From the NCBI GenBank assembly GCA_902984215.1, contig CADWAF010004496.1:1-43343 (forward strand): 43,343 bases of DNA. Direction: 5' to 3'. The translations under genes and the position numbers were made by a program. Shown piece after piece: positions 1 to 9,986 of this stretch. The DNA comes from Willaertia magna (lineage: Eukaryota > Heterolobosea > Eutetramitea > Acrasida > Naegleriidae). How positions within the stretch are numbered: the stretch's first letter is position 1; the number at the start of each line of letters is the position of its first letter. The notes beneath the pieces are model-generated. The model saw only the letters and a program-made list of their open reading frames with translations. It had not been told where the DNA came from and did no database searches.

Positions 1-60
1 TCTGATAGTGAATCTGAGGAAGAAGAGGAAGCTGAGGAAGAAGAGGAAGGTGAGGAGTGA
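1..60 (+). CDS. C-terminal acidic tail of a gene entering from the left (partial)
   Basis: Reading frame 1 from the first base gives 19 residues, Ser-Asp-Ser-Glu-Ser followed by almost pure Glu with one Ala and one Gly, then TGA at 58-60. Ser/Asp/Glu-rich ends of this kind are common on nucleolar and chromatin proteins and are typical casein-kinase-2 targets. A competing frame gives a Lys/Arg-rich peptide running to 196, but it looks like the antisense-style shadow of GAG/GAA codons. T-rich 3' UTR-like sequence follows immediately. The body of the gene lies outside the window, so no function can be given. Confidence 0.6.
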   Translation, partial: SDSESEEEEEAEEEEEGEE

Positions 61-738
61 ATTTAGGACTTTGTGCAAAAGTTTGGTTTTTTTTTATTGC
101 AAAGAACATTGTATTTTTTACCCATTTTCAACTTTGTATTTTTTTTTCCAACTTTTAGGACATTGCAATTTTTTAGCATTAAAAACTCAAAAATAAAGAC
201 CTCCAGAAATTAAAAATCAAAAGTACCTTTCTGCTACTAGGAATCTGGAGCAGAAAAAAAAATCTGCAAAAAATGAGTTTACCGGGAATATTATTGTAAT
301 GAAATTTTTTTAAAAAAATATTAGTTCTATAAAATAAAAATGATTGTTTAAGTTTTAGCATTTTTTTTAATTGATTAAAGGAGATCTCATAAATTAAAAA
401 TCTACAACAATACTTTGATTCAACAAACTCAGTTATGTCCAAGAAGATAAGATAGCATTTACGGTGGACTTTTTCTCCAGAAGTTAAAGTATCCGGAAAG
501 CACTTGATGTCAACAAGAAATAAACAATAAAACACACATACCGCCAAAAAACGTTGTACAACAACGCACCAACGAATAATTTCTATTTAAAAGATTAATA
601 TAGTTCTACCATTCTATATTATATTATATTATATTATATAAGATTAATATTAAAGATTAAATAACGTTTGGCTCAAAGCTTTCCTTACACAAAACAATTT
701 ACCACACATTACAAAAACTATGTGATATTTTCAAAAAT
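61..738. other. Gene-free AT-rich stretch
   Basis: This stretch holds long T and A runs and several chance open frames, including a 122-codon one on the minus strand at 179-547 with no recognisable domain and intergenic-like composition. Apart from the microsatellite at 615-640 I see no gene. The region probably carries the 3' end of the gene at 1-60. Confidence 0.5.
615..640. repeat. TATAT-type pentanucleotide microsatellite
   Basis: About five tandem copies of a 5-bp unit (TATAT/ATATT) lie here. They are flanked on both sides by short AAGATTAATAT-like copies near 590 and 641. It is a simple sequence repeat in intergenic DNA. Confidence 0.8.
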
Positions 739-798
739 ACCTACGGCCAAACCACTGAGGTGGGAGACTTCTCGGGAACCTGTAGTGCTGTAGATTTT
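739..798 (+). pseudogene. 5S rRNA-like remnant with the middle deleted
   Basis: The first part (739-757) reads like the 5' end of eukaryotic 5S rRNA, with the CCTACGGCC-A-ACCAC consensus. It then jumps directly to the 3' third of 5S rRNA, matching TGGGAGAC, CGGGAA and GTGCTGTAG. The 5' and 3' ends can still pair as 5S helix I, with 8 of 9 pairs in my hand alignment. A run of five T follows the 3' end, as at a Pol III terminator. Roughly 60 of the usual ~120 nt are missing, including the internal promoter A box and intermediate element. This should therefore be a dead copy, or a 5S-derived short RNA, rather than a working gene. The identification comes from recognised consensus motifs, not a covariance-model search. 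Confidence 0.65.
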
Positions 799-963
799 TG
801 TTTATTTACTATTTGGCAAAATTTTTAGAGATATCCATGGTAGGATTGTCAAGTCTTGTTTCGCGTGGGAAAGTTTTGAACACAAAATTTGTTTTGGTTT
901 GTAAACATTTTTGAAAGACCTGCTTGCACAAATTATATTTTATATTCAACAATAAATACTAAC
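799..963. other. 3' flank of the permease gene, no gene seen
   Basis: This short AT-rich stretch follows the 5S-like remnant and lies just beyond the stop codon of the minus-strand permease gene. It probably contains that gene's 3' UTR and poly(A) site. Confidence 0.4.
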
Positions 964-3105
964 TTAATTTCCATTTACAAGGCCGTCTATAACGCTGTAC
1001 ATTGTACATACAAATATAGCGACACCTATTAAAAGTGTAATAAAGGAACATATTTTGAGTAAGGTAAATCTACCAGGCTCTAATCTCAAAACTAAAAACG
1101 GAGGTAAAATGTATGCCAAAGAACACGCACTTATTCCTCCCGTTATTTGAAATACAACACCTAGATCTGTGACAGCTAAAGCTATAGCTAAAGCAATAAA
1201 AATTACAGTAAATGTTACAGTGTAATGCACAATTTCTCTTCTTAACTTAGTAGCTAACAACTTAGGAATTAAGGCATTGATAATTAATAAAATACTATTT
1301 CTTGGCATGAAAGCAGAATAAGGTATACTTAAACCAATACTAACAGTCAACAAACATCTGCCAATTATAGCTACTGAATAGTTTGTTGGCAATAAATCTA
1401 AAATATTAGCTTCTCTCAAATTATAATCATAAAATATTAAATATCCACAAATACCCATTGTTGCAGCTGTAATTACAGTTAAAGTAACTGTTATGATAAC
1501 AACTGTATAATATCTTGCCCTTGTAGCTCTTCTTAATCCTGTAAATACATGGAATGACAAATCATGACACACATATATATATGACAGGGTCCCAAGGGCA
1601 GATAATATTTGTGGATGAATAAAGGCAAATGCATTAGAGGAATGTGGAATATATCTTTTACCAAAAATAAACTCATAAGCTACTACACACGCAACTAACA
1701 TAACACAACCAACTGCAACAAAAGAAGTAAACGCAAAACTTCCTAAATCTTTCATTGTAGCTATTGGTATTAAAAGAAACGTTAAATAAATTAAAACTGC
1801 ATTCCTTCCAGTCCACATATTGGTCCCTCCAAAGATATATGCCAGCAAGGAAGGTACAACCTCTGAAAACATTAAATATTGGGCACACACAGCACCAAAA
1901 TTAAACGTAAATATAAAAATACATGTTACAATATAACCAAACTTTCCTAACCCAACCTCAGCCAACTCTGGTAAAGATTGTTTTAAATGATTTCTTGATA
2001 ATTCATAAATTAAACATAAAGTGAATATAGTAATTATACCAAAGAAAATAAACCAAATAATACTCATATAAAGACCTGACTGCGCAACTGTTTGAGCCAA
2101 ACTAACAGTTCCAGGTGAAAGAATATCCATAATTAAATTCCAAACAGAAAAAAACATTCCAGTCTTTTTCACGCTTATTAATAAATTCCATTGTTTTTCT
2201 TTACGTCGTTTACGTTTATCCCTTAAATGTTTTTTCTCTTGTAATTCTTCTTCACTTAATACTTTTTTATTTAATAAACTTAAACTTTCTTGATTATGGT
2301 GTATATCATACATATCAGAAGTGGAATTACTAACCTCTTCTGAAGAATTAATTGAAGTGACATTGGTAGTTAATATTTTACCGTCATTAATAATAATTGG
2401 ACCATTCTTCTTCTTCTTGGATCTTTGGAAGTGATCTTCTTTCCAATCAAATGAGGCATGATGTATCACTGCATTCGAATGTTGTTCTCCAAGAATATCA
2501 CTATTATCATCACTATAATCATCCTCTTCAGCAACACTTCCAAAAAAATTTAAAACATTTCTTATAGGAGCCTTCTTCCGTAAATTATTTTGTTGTTGTA
2601 AAGCCTTATTATTCTTTTTTTTCTCCTCTTCTGTATCTTCAATTAACGTTTTTCTACTGGTCAATTGAGGGGTTGGCGGGAAAGAAGATGTAAGATTAGA
2701 AGTATTATTAGAAGGCTTTGTAGAACTACTATCTTTACGTCTTGTACCACTATTTTTCTTTTTTGCATTAGAAGTTTTACGTTTCTTTTCATTTCTTAGT
2801 TCTTCTGCTGATTTCTTTCGGAGAGAGAAGGTAATAGGTTCTTGATGTATTCCATATACTTCTTCTTCAATATCTTGATAAGAATTATTAGTTTGTTGAT
2901 AAGAACTATTATGATGTATAGTAGTAGAATAGGAATGAAAAGAAGGTGAAATAATTATTGAATCATCAAATGAATTATTCGAAGTATTGGTAGTGGCAGT
3001 ATTTGTTCCTATATTAATTGCATTTGGTAATGAATAGTGTGGATTACTACTTGTACTATTGCTGTTAAAATTTTCATTGTTTTGATCGGTTCTGTGAATA
3101 TTCAT
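964..3105 (-). CDS. Amino acid/auxin permease family transporter (AVT/SLC36/SLC38-like)
   Basis: This intronless 713-residue gene starts at the ATG at 3105. Residues 1 to about 305 are predicted disordered and rich in Asn, Ser, Thr, Lys and Glu. From about residue 310 the protein is a polytopic membrane domain of roughly eleven hydrophobic segments. It begins with the family-typical first helix (Trp-Asn-Leu-Ile then a Ser-Pro-Gly-Thr-Val motif), where helix 1 is broken in AAAP carriers. This family moves neutral or cationic amino acids across vacuolar, lysosomal or plasma membranes by proton or sodium symport. The long charged N-terminus is typical of vacuolar AVT-type members and could carry sorting signals. 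Substrate and membrane cannot be read from the sequence. The gene is divergent from the chromate-family gene, with a 330-bp shared upstream region. Confidence 0.85.
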   Translation of the reverse strand: MNIHRTDQNNENFNSNSTSSNPHYSLPNAINIGTNTATTNTSNNSFDDSIIISPSFHSYSTTIHHNSSYQQTNNSYQDIEEEVYGIHQEPITFSLRKKSAEELRNEKKRKTSNAKKKNSGTRRKDSSSTKPSNNTSNLTSSFPPTPQLTSRKTLIEDTEEEKKKNNKALQQQNNLRKKAPIRNVLNFFGSVAEEDDYSDDNSDILGEQHSNAVIHHASFDWKEDHFQRSKKKKNGPIIINDGKILTTNVTSINSSEEVSNSTSDMYDIHHNQESLSLLNKKVLSEEELQEKKHLRDKRKRRKEKQWNLLISVKKTGMFFSVWNLIMDILSPGTVSLAQTVAQSGLYMSIIWFIFFGIITIFTLCLIYELSRNHLKQSLPELAEVGLGKFGYIVTCIFIFTFNFGAVCAQYLMFSEVVPSLLAYIFGGTNMWTGRNAVLIYLTFLLIPIATMKDLGSFAFTSFVAVGCVMLVACVVAYEFIFGKRYIPHSSNAFAFIHPQILSALGTLSYIYVCHDLSFHVFTGLRRATRARYYTVVIITVTLTVITAATMGICGYLIFYDYNLREANILDLLPTNYSVAIIGRCLLTVSIGLSIPYSAFMPRNSILLIINALIPKLLATKLRREIVHYTVTFTVIFIALAIALAVTDLGVVFQITGGISACSLAYILPPFLVLRLEPGRFTLLKICSFITLLIGVAIFVCTMYSVIDGLVNGN

Positions 3106-3435
3106 GATATTGTTATTTCCCCTCAGAAAATAAGTGGATCCGATTTGTTGATTCCTCTTATTTTTTCAAAACGAGAAAATCTAAAAACCTTGCAATGAAA
3201 ACCGAAGTGGAAGGACGTTTGCTATCTTTTTCCACCAACAATGGTGCTATCCTGATAGAAGTAAATAAAGTGAATATTAAAAAACATAACCCCAGAACGC
3301 AACAGCAGATATCAGTAATTAAAAAATTATAATATATAAATTAATTAGTATATTGCCATTAATGTGGGGTATTAGGATTTCGTCTTTTACGAATGTAATT
3401 TCCAATGAATCATTCAAAAAATCGCAACATAAAAA
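3106..3435. promoter_or_regulatory. Shared upstream region of divergent transporter genes
   Basis: These 330 bp lie between the start codons of the permease gene (-) and the chromate-family gene (+), so both promoters must lie here. The DNA is AT-rich with no open frame of note. I see no motif that I can name with confidence. Confidence 0.4.
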
Positions 3436-5163
3436 ATGTCCAACGAAGAATCTACTATAAGTAATAACAATGATAATGGTGATGAATTATTAGATGTGGA
3501 GATAGAGGAAAACAAGGAAGAAGAACAAGAAGTAGAAAAATTTTCTTGGTTTAACATGATAAAAGATTGTTTTGTAAAGTTTTCAGTCCTTGGTGGAACT
3601 AGTTTTGTTGGAGGAATTGGAATTTTACAAATTGAATGCTGTGACAATTGGAAATGGTTGTCAGAAAAACAATGGATGGAAATTTACACAGTTGCACAAT
3701 TACTGCCCGGTGCAACAAAATCCCAAGTAGCTTTTGGAATGGCTTTACTTAAATATGGTTATGTCAGTGGTTTTCTTTCTAATATATTTTTCAATGCTCC
3801 TGGTTTTATTCTAAATTTATTATTTGGTATATTATTCTATAACATTAATATTAATGAAAATTCTCCCTTATGGGTTAAGAATGCTCAATATGGGTTGACT
3901 TGTAGTGGTATTGCTTTTGCTGCCAGTAGTGCTTATAGGTTAGCTCTTTACTTAGAGCGATATGATAAAATTATTTACTTTTTGGCAGGATTTGTTTCTT
4001 TCATGACACTATTGTATAAGCCAATGTGGTTCCTTCCGTTTTTAGTTGTTTTTGGAGGAATTTTCACATGGATTTATTATACAGTATCACCTTGGTTAAA
4101 GAAAAGGATAGAAGTTCATAAGAAGCAATTATTTACGAGTAAGGGAAAGTTAGGATGGAGAGAAAAATTTAAATTATCTTATTTAATTATTAAGAATATT
4201 AGAAAACCATTACATTCCATTAGTGACGATAATGAAGAAGAAACTGGACAAGATAATGAACGATTAGAAGCAGGAGAAATAGAAGAAGAAGCCCCAAGAC
4301 CAGTTGCTAAACTAACAACGTGGAATGGTATTATAAATTTATTAATTTTAATTATTATTTTCGTAATTTTATTCGTTGCTGTACTTGCCACCCAAAATGT
4401 CCAAGAAAATATTTGGATTTTATTATTAAGGGTGAATGAATTCTTTTATCGTATGGGTGCTTTAATTTTTGGTGGAGGAGTTGCAGGTAAGTTAATAATT
4501 ATTAAATTGAAACTAGATTTTTAACACATTTATTTATTTGTTATAGGTGTTCCAATGATTAGAGATGAATTGGTTGCCAATAAATGGTTGACAGATAAAC
4601 AATTTATTAATGGTTACAGGTAAGTTAATAATTATTATTATTAATTAAATATCAAAAATATTTACCACACTGTCAGTATTTCTAATGCATTACCTGGAGT
4701 AAGATTTAATTCAGCAGCTTTTTATGGACCTATTATTGCATCCAACAGATTGTCAGGTAATTCTTCATTATTAGGTAACAATACAATAATTGATAACAAT
4801 ACTGTTTCAAGTGCCTCTATAATTATTTGGCCAATAGTTTTTGGTATATTATCAGGATTGTCATTCCAGATTCCAGGTTATCTATCTATGGTTGGTTTTA
4901 TGTCAATCTGGTCTAAGATAAGGGATTTTCATTTCATTAAGAAAGCTATCATAGGTATTAATGCTGTTTGTGTTGGATATGTGATTACAAATATTATTGA
5001 TTTATGGATGTCAAATGTTGGTTCTAGTTCATGGCTTGGAGCAAATGCTATTTTGTGTTTAATGATAGTTTGGTTTACAAAGGTATCTCCTCCAATTGTT
5101 GTTTTATTGTCTGCGGTGTCAGGCATAACATTGGGTTTTATTAAGGGAGGTGAAATTATCTAA
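3436..5163 (+). CDS. Chromate ion transporter (CHR) family protein, 3 exons
   Basis: The exons are 3436-4486, 4547-4619 and 4677-5163. The introns are 60 and 57 nt with GTAAGT donors, and splicing keeps one frame of 536 residues. The protein has the CHR duplicated architecture. An N-terminal half carries the Phe-Gly/Gly-Thr-Ser-Phe helix and a Trp-Leu-Ser-Glu segment. It is followed by Leu-Leu-Pro-Gly-Ala-Thr-x-Ser-Gln-Val, the hallmark of the family. The C-terminal half repeats the pattern (Gly-Gly-Gly-Val-Ala-Gly, then Ala-Leu-Pro-Gly-Val-Arg). An acidic/basic linker at about residues 230-290 joins the halves. Bacterial members export chromate or carry sulfate-like oxyanions; eukaryotic copies are known but of uncertain substrate. 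The acidic first 35 residues are extra relative to bacterial proteins. Confidence 0.85.
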
Positions 5164-5899
5164 AAGATGAAGAATATTAAAAATTACAAAATTTGAAGCG
5201 TCAGTTGTCTTTTAATAAAATGGGGTGATTAATGTTTATTCAGTGTACTATCATCTACGTAAATACTACAACCTTTGTGATCGGAATTAATTATTTGAAA
5301 ACGATCTTAACAAGAGCATATAGAATAATACAAAGTGTCTGTTTACAGCAGGTATTAAAAAAACTACCATAAATATAAAAAATATAGCAAATACCAAATT
5401 AAGCTACTTTAAGAAAATAATATATATTGGTTATTTATAAATAATATGTTTATATTCAAAATATTATTTTTAATTATAACATAAAAGAAGAAGTAATCTT
5501 AATTAAGATTTTCTTTCTAAAAAATCAAAATAACCTTTTCAAGATAACAGGTAGGTGAACCAAATACTTAAAATAGACGTTCCAAGTATAAATTGAAATT
5601 TAGCAATTACAAATCTCAGGAAATAAACATAAAATATATAAACATATTAATTGTTATCTAAGTTTTTATTAGGCATGCTTTTTACTTTGTAATTTTTCTA
5701 AAACCAACAAGAATTTTATATTAATGTAAAAGAGAGACAAAAAAAGCTTCCATTGATTTGTTTTACTTGTCAGGGAAGGAGAATACTCAAAAGAAGAAGT
5801 AGAATAAAAACTAATCTGATTATTATAAAATCTACTTTAAATTAGAAACAAAAAAAGTTGACATTGTGCTTCTAAATTTAAATAGACTTATAATAATTG
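5164..5899. other. Gene-free AT-rich intergenic stretch
   Basis: These 736 bp lie between two plus-strand genes. The stretch includes a possible AATAAA-type signal region near 5213 and many A/T runs. I found no open frame, tRNA or other structured RNA that I could support. Confidence 0.45.
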
Positions 5900-6940
5900 A
5901 TGGTATGCTTTAACCAACGTAATAATAACCTAGAATCCTCCCCTAATCATCAGTCACATACTCAACATTGTCAACTGACGATTAATTCTGTTCAACTTTT
6001 ATACAAGTTATTAAGGATTCCACCAGATTCAGTCAACGATAAAAGAAAGAAAGACTTTCTACTTCATTTAAGAAATTCTTATTGGAAACATGTAATAGAA
6101 ACGCTTGATAATGAAGAAATAAGGAAAATGAATGAGAGAGACGACCACCTTTTTGACGCAGATTGTAATAAAATTATTAAAATAGTTGAAGAGGAAATTG
6201 AAACATTAGAAAGAGAAGAATATCTATTAGGGAGAGATAAATACTATACAACAATACCACCACCTGCTGCTAACAACTTTGATGAATTATCTTCTTTAAA
6301 TAACAGTGCAATAGGCAATAATGAAAGAGTTGAAAGTTTAGATAATAAACGAGTAATTATGATACCCTCATCAATGCCTAACCAATCAAGTGAGGACTCA
6401 GAAGTGGAAGATGATGATATCCTAGATTCTCCAACAACCTCAACGCTTGGTTCAATTCTTTCAAATAATAATAGTGTGTTTAATTGTAATACCCCTACTT
6501 TATCTTCAAATTATTATCAAGAGCAGATTGAAAGGAAGAGAGAAGAGGTATTAGATCAAATAGAAAGAGCTAATTTAATTCCTGATGGTAATTTACATTT
6601 CACACAACATTTTCAGTTCCAAATTTCAAAACCAAAACTTGTTAAGAATAATATTAAGATGACATTGTTAAAAGAAGTTTCATTAATTGTGGTAACAGAA
6701 AAACATTTTCCAAAATCTAAAACAATTAGGAAAAGAACTAGAAAATTAAAGACAATTTCCTCAAAACATAAACTTCAGTTGAATTTGGATTTACTTACTT
6801 CAAAATTAATGAATAATAATAGAGGAAGTAATATAGGCAATACAAACAGTGTCAATAATGCAAGTACATCACAAACATCTGCAAGTATTAAAAGTAATAA
6901 TCAATCTCCTACTATCTCATGTTATAATGTTCCTAAATAA
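5900..6940 (+). CDS. Unrecognised 346-residue hydrophilic protein
   Basis: I start it at the ATG at 5900, because the upstream in-frame TTG is not a plausible eukaryotic start. There are no introns. Residues about 30-115 look like a small helical domain rich in charged residues (an Arg-Ile-Pro-Pro-Asp loop, then a Glu-rich helix ending Glu-Arg-Glu-Glu-Tyr-Leu-Leu). The middle is a Ser/Asn/Asp-rich linker with an acidic patch (Glu-Asp-Asp-Asp). A second conserved-looking block at about 205-295 is Lys-rich. The last 50 residues are Asn/Ser/Thr low-complexity. There is no signal peptide and no membrane segment. I do not recognise a family and assign no function. Confidence 0.6.
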   Translation: MVCFNQRNNNLESSPNHQSHTQHCQLTINSVQLLYKLLRIPPDSVNDKRKKDFLLHLRNSYWKHVIETLDNEEIRKMNERDDHLFDADCNKIIKIVEEEIETLEREEYLLGRDKYYTTIPPPAANNFDELSSLNNSAIGNNERVESLDNKRVIMIPSSMPNQSSEDSEVEDDDILDSPTTSTLGSILSNNNSVFNCNTPTLSSNYYQEQIERKREEVLDQIERANLIPDGNLHFTQHFQFQISKPKLVKNNIKMTLLKEVSLIVVTEKHFPKSKTIRKRTRKLKTISSKHKLQLNLDLLTSKLMNNNRGSNIGNTNSVNNASTSQTSASIKSNNQSPTISCYNVPK

Positions 6941-7361
6941 AGATAAAAATTAAAAATATCATATTGTACTAGGGTATACAGTTCTAACTTTATAGTTACA
7001 ATAATATTTTATCTTTGGATTATATAAATTCTGGCTATCCGATAATGATACCAATTATACTAAAATAAGCAATAAATAAGAATGTAAGGTATAATTAAAA
7101 TGATTTTTGTATCTAGTTTTGAAATATTTTGCAAAATATTACATTATCCTTATTTCTTTGTGTTAAATATTTTGTCTTTCTTTCCCTATTAACCAAACCT
7201 TACTTTTCTTCACTGACAACTCCGTTAGTTACAAAAACTCATTATTGTTTTAGAAAGGTTTTCATTTTAGTTTGAAATATTTTTTTTAATTTTTTTTATT
7301 AAAAAAAATATCCAATAACTATCTTCTCCCAAAGTTGAAGAATTTTTTTCATTAAAAAAAA
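6941..7361. other. Gene-free stretch upstream of the V-ATPase gene
   Basis: These 421 bp contain very long T and A runs near 7280-7360 and an A-run directly before the V-ATPase ATG. They should hold the V-ATPase promoter. No coding potential is seen. Confidence 0.4.
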
Positions 7362-9866
7362 ATGTCATTGTGGAGAAGTGAAAGTATGGTCCTCCTTGAG
7401 ATGACCATGCAACGCGAAGCAGCTCATTATACAGTAGAACGTTTAGGTGATATTGGTTTTATTGAATTTAAAGATTTATCATCTAATTTAAATGCTTTCC
7501 AAAGACAATATGCAACTGAAGTTAAACGTTGTGAAGAATTAGAAAGAATTATTCGTTATTTTGAAGATAGAATTGAAAAATCAGGAACTTCATTTGCTTC
7601 ATTAAATGAACCATATGCTGTAACCCATGAAGAAGAACAACCTTTAGAATATACTAATATCTTGGATTCTTATGAATTAGAATTTTCTAACTTGGAAAAA
7701 GAATTAAGAGAATTGAGTGAAAGTGTAGACCAATTAGTTTCAGAACAAAACAAGGCTGAAGAATTTAGACATGTTCTTTCACTCGGATCTAGTTTCTTAA
7801 GAGGAGATGAAGAAATGTCTAGTGAATCAAGCCAAAATAGTGGACATACCCTTTTAAGTGGTGGAGGTGGTGCTTCATTAGGTTATTTAACAGGTGTTGT
7901 TCCTCGTGATAAAATCCCAACATTTATGTTACTTATCTATCGTAGTACTCGTGGTAATGTTGTTCCTAGATTTGCTGAAATTGAAGAACCATTATTCGAT
8001 CAAAGAAGTGGCAAAGCAATTGAAAAGAATGTTTTTACTATTTTCTTTGGTGCTTTAGCTGTTAAGGAAAAGGTTAAGAAGGTTTGTGAAGCTATTGGTG
8101 CATCTATTCATGACTTCCCAGAAGGAGATATCTCTGGTGCTCAACGTAATATTGATCAAAAAATTAATGAATTAGAAACTACTATTGAATCATCCAAATC
8201 ACGTATGAATGATTTGTTAAGTAAGATTGCAATGAGTTTACCAAGATGGAGAGAAAGAGTTAGAAGAGAAAAGGCAATTTATTTTACTCTCAATTTATTC
8301 AACTATAATATTAAGGGTTCAGCAGTTGCTGTTGGTTGGTGTGCTGAAAAGAATGTTGAAGAAGTAAGAAAGGAAATGGAAGAAGCAAGATTAGCAGCTA
8401 ATGCTCAAGTTGCTTCAATTTGTGAAGTTATTCAAACTACTGAAACTCCTCCAACATTTTTCCAAACTAATAAGTTCACAGCAGTTTTCCAAGATATAGT
8501 TAATGCTTATGGTGTTCCAGATTATAAGGAAATGAATCCTGCACTTCCATCTATTATTTTGTTCCCTTTCCTTTTCGCAGTTATGTTTGGTGATTTCGGT
8601 CATGGTGTTTTATTATCTTTATTCGCTATTGTTTTAGTTGCTTTTGAAGCAAAGATTAAACCAATTGCAGAGAACAATGAATTATTAGGTATGATTTTCT
8701 CTGGTCGTTATGTATTAGTACTTATGGGTATTTTCTCAGTTTATACTGGTTTCCTTTACAATGATGGTTTTGGTTTAGGTATTGATATTTTCCCATCTGC
8801 ATATGATTTCTCTAATGGTTTAGTAGGTGAAAAGAATCCAGATAGAACTTATCCATTTGGTATTGATCCAGCTTGGTATGGTACTGTCAATAAGTTATTA
8901 TACTATAACTCCTTAAAGATGAAATTGTCTGTCATCTTTGGTGTTGCTCACATGTTTATCGGTTTATTCATGGCTTTAGCTAATATGATTCACTTTGGTC
9001 ATTTCCTAGATATCTTTGTTGAATGGATCCCTGAAGTTATTATTTTATTATTCACATTTGGTTATATGTGTTTCTTAATTATTTACAAATGGTGTGTAAA
9101 TTGGGGAGATAAGGTTTATGCAAACGTTGGAGCACCATCTATTTTACCAATGATGACAGATTTCTTCTTGAGTCCTTGGAAGATGTCACAAAACCCAATG
9201 TTTTACAGTGGAGGTGATGTTGAAGCAGCAAAATCAAGACAAAGTTATGCTCAAATGGCTTTATTAGTTATTGCAGTCATTTGTATTCCAATCTTATTGA
9301 TTCCAAAACCTATTATTGAATATTGTAAACAAAAGAAGAAGTTCAGACCAATTAATGATGCTGAAGCTGTCAACTCAAGCGAAGAAGGTGATGATCAACA
9401 CGTTGCAATTTTAGAAGGTGAAGTAGATTATCATCATGCTGGTGGTCAAGGTCATGAAGAAATGGAACCATTCTCTGAACTTTTCATTAAGCAACTTATC
9501 CACACTATTGAATATGTTTTAGGTTGTGTTTCCAACACTGCCTCATATCTCCGTTTATGGGCTCTTTCCCTTGCTCACGCTCAACTTTCTGAAGTCTTTT
9601 GGTCCATGACAATCGGTTTAGTACTTAATTTCTTAGGAACCTATCCAGCAATTGAAAATGCAGTCACCCACAGTGGTATTGGTTTATTCCTTGTTTTCTC
9701 AATCTGGTTCTGTGCAACCCTTGGTGTCTTACTTATCATGGAATCCTTATCTGCTTTCCTTCACGCACTCAGATTAACATGGGTTGAATTCCAAAACAAA
9801 TTCTTCAAGGGAACTGGTTCATTATTCAAACCATTCAGTTTTGAAAACTTTGGAAAGGATGATTAA
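7362..9866 (+). CDS. V-type H+-ATPase V0 subunit a (100-116 kDa)
   Basis: The intronless gene encodes 834 residues, the normal length for the family. The cytosolic N-terminal half (about 1-395) starts with the family signature around Arg-Ser-Glu-x-Met and the Gly-x-Ile-Gly-Phe-Ile-Glu-Phe-Lys-Asp-Leu stretch. The C-terminal half has about eight membrane helices. The proton-path arginines are visible: Arg731 in Tyr-Leu-Arg-Leu-Trp-Ala-Leu-Ser-Leu-Ala-His-Ala-Gln-Leu (equivalent to yeast Vph1 Arg735), and Arg804 in Ala-Leu-Arg-Leu-Thr-Trp-Val-Glu-Phe (equivalent to yeast Arg799). Subunit a forms the two half-channels that couple ATP hydrolysis to proton pumping into vacuoles and endosomes. Codons are biased to AAG and TTC compared with neighbouring genes, as expected for high expression. 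Confidence 0.97.
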   Translation: MSLWRSESMVLLEMTMQREAAHYTVERLGDIGFIEFKDLSSNLNAFQRQYATEVKRCEELERIIRYFEDRIEKSGTSFASLNEPYAVTHEEEQPLEYTNILDSYELEFSNLEKELRELSESVDQLVSEQNKAEEFRHVLSLGSSFLRGDEEMSSESSQNSGHTLLSGGGGASLGYLTGVVPRDKIPTFMLLIYRSTRGNVVPRFAEIEEPLFDQRSGKAIEKNVFTIFFGALAVKEKVKKVCEAIGASIHDFPEGDISGAQRNIDQKINELETTIESSKSRMNDLLSKIAMSLPRWRERVRREKAIYFTLNLFNYNIKGSAVAVGWCAEKNVEEVRKEMEEARLAANAQVASICEVIQTTETPPTFFQTNKFTAVFQDIVNAYGVPDYKEMNPALPSIILFPFLFAVMFGDFGHGVLLSLFAIVLVAFEAKIKPIAENNELLGMIFSGRYVLVLMGIFSVYTGFLYNDGFGLGIDIFPSAYDFSNGLVGEKNPDRTYPFGIDPAWYGTVNKLLYYNSLKMKLSVIFGVAHMFIGLFMALANMIHFGHFLDIFVEWIPEVIILLFTFGYMCFLIIYKWCVNWGDKVYANVGAPSILPMMTDFFLSPWKMSQNPMFYSGGDVEAAKSRQSYAQMALLVIAVICIPILLIPKPIIEYCKQKKKFRPINDAEAVNSSEEGDDQHVAILEGEVDYHHAGGQGHEEMEPFSELFIKQLIHTIEYVLGCVSNTASYLRLWALSLAHAQLSEVFWSMTIGLVLNFLGTYPAIENAVTHSGIGLFLVFSIWFCATLGVLLIMESLSAFLHALRLTWVEFQNKFFKGTGSLFKPFSFENFGKDD

Positions 9867-9986
9867 ATTATTATTCAATAGTTATTAATATTAAATTTTG
9901 TATTTCAATAAATTATTCTCAAGTAACATTAAAGTTTCTACATTAAATAATAGGTCAAGTGGGTAATATTTAAATTTCTTTAAAAA

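Noticed and set aside
179..547. 122-codon open frame on the minus strand in the first intergenic region
   Set aside because: It begins at a position with no supporting context, contains many Phe/Leu/Lys from T and A runs, and shows no domain. It is probably chance in AT-rich DNA.
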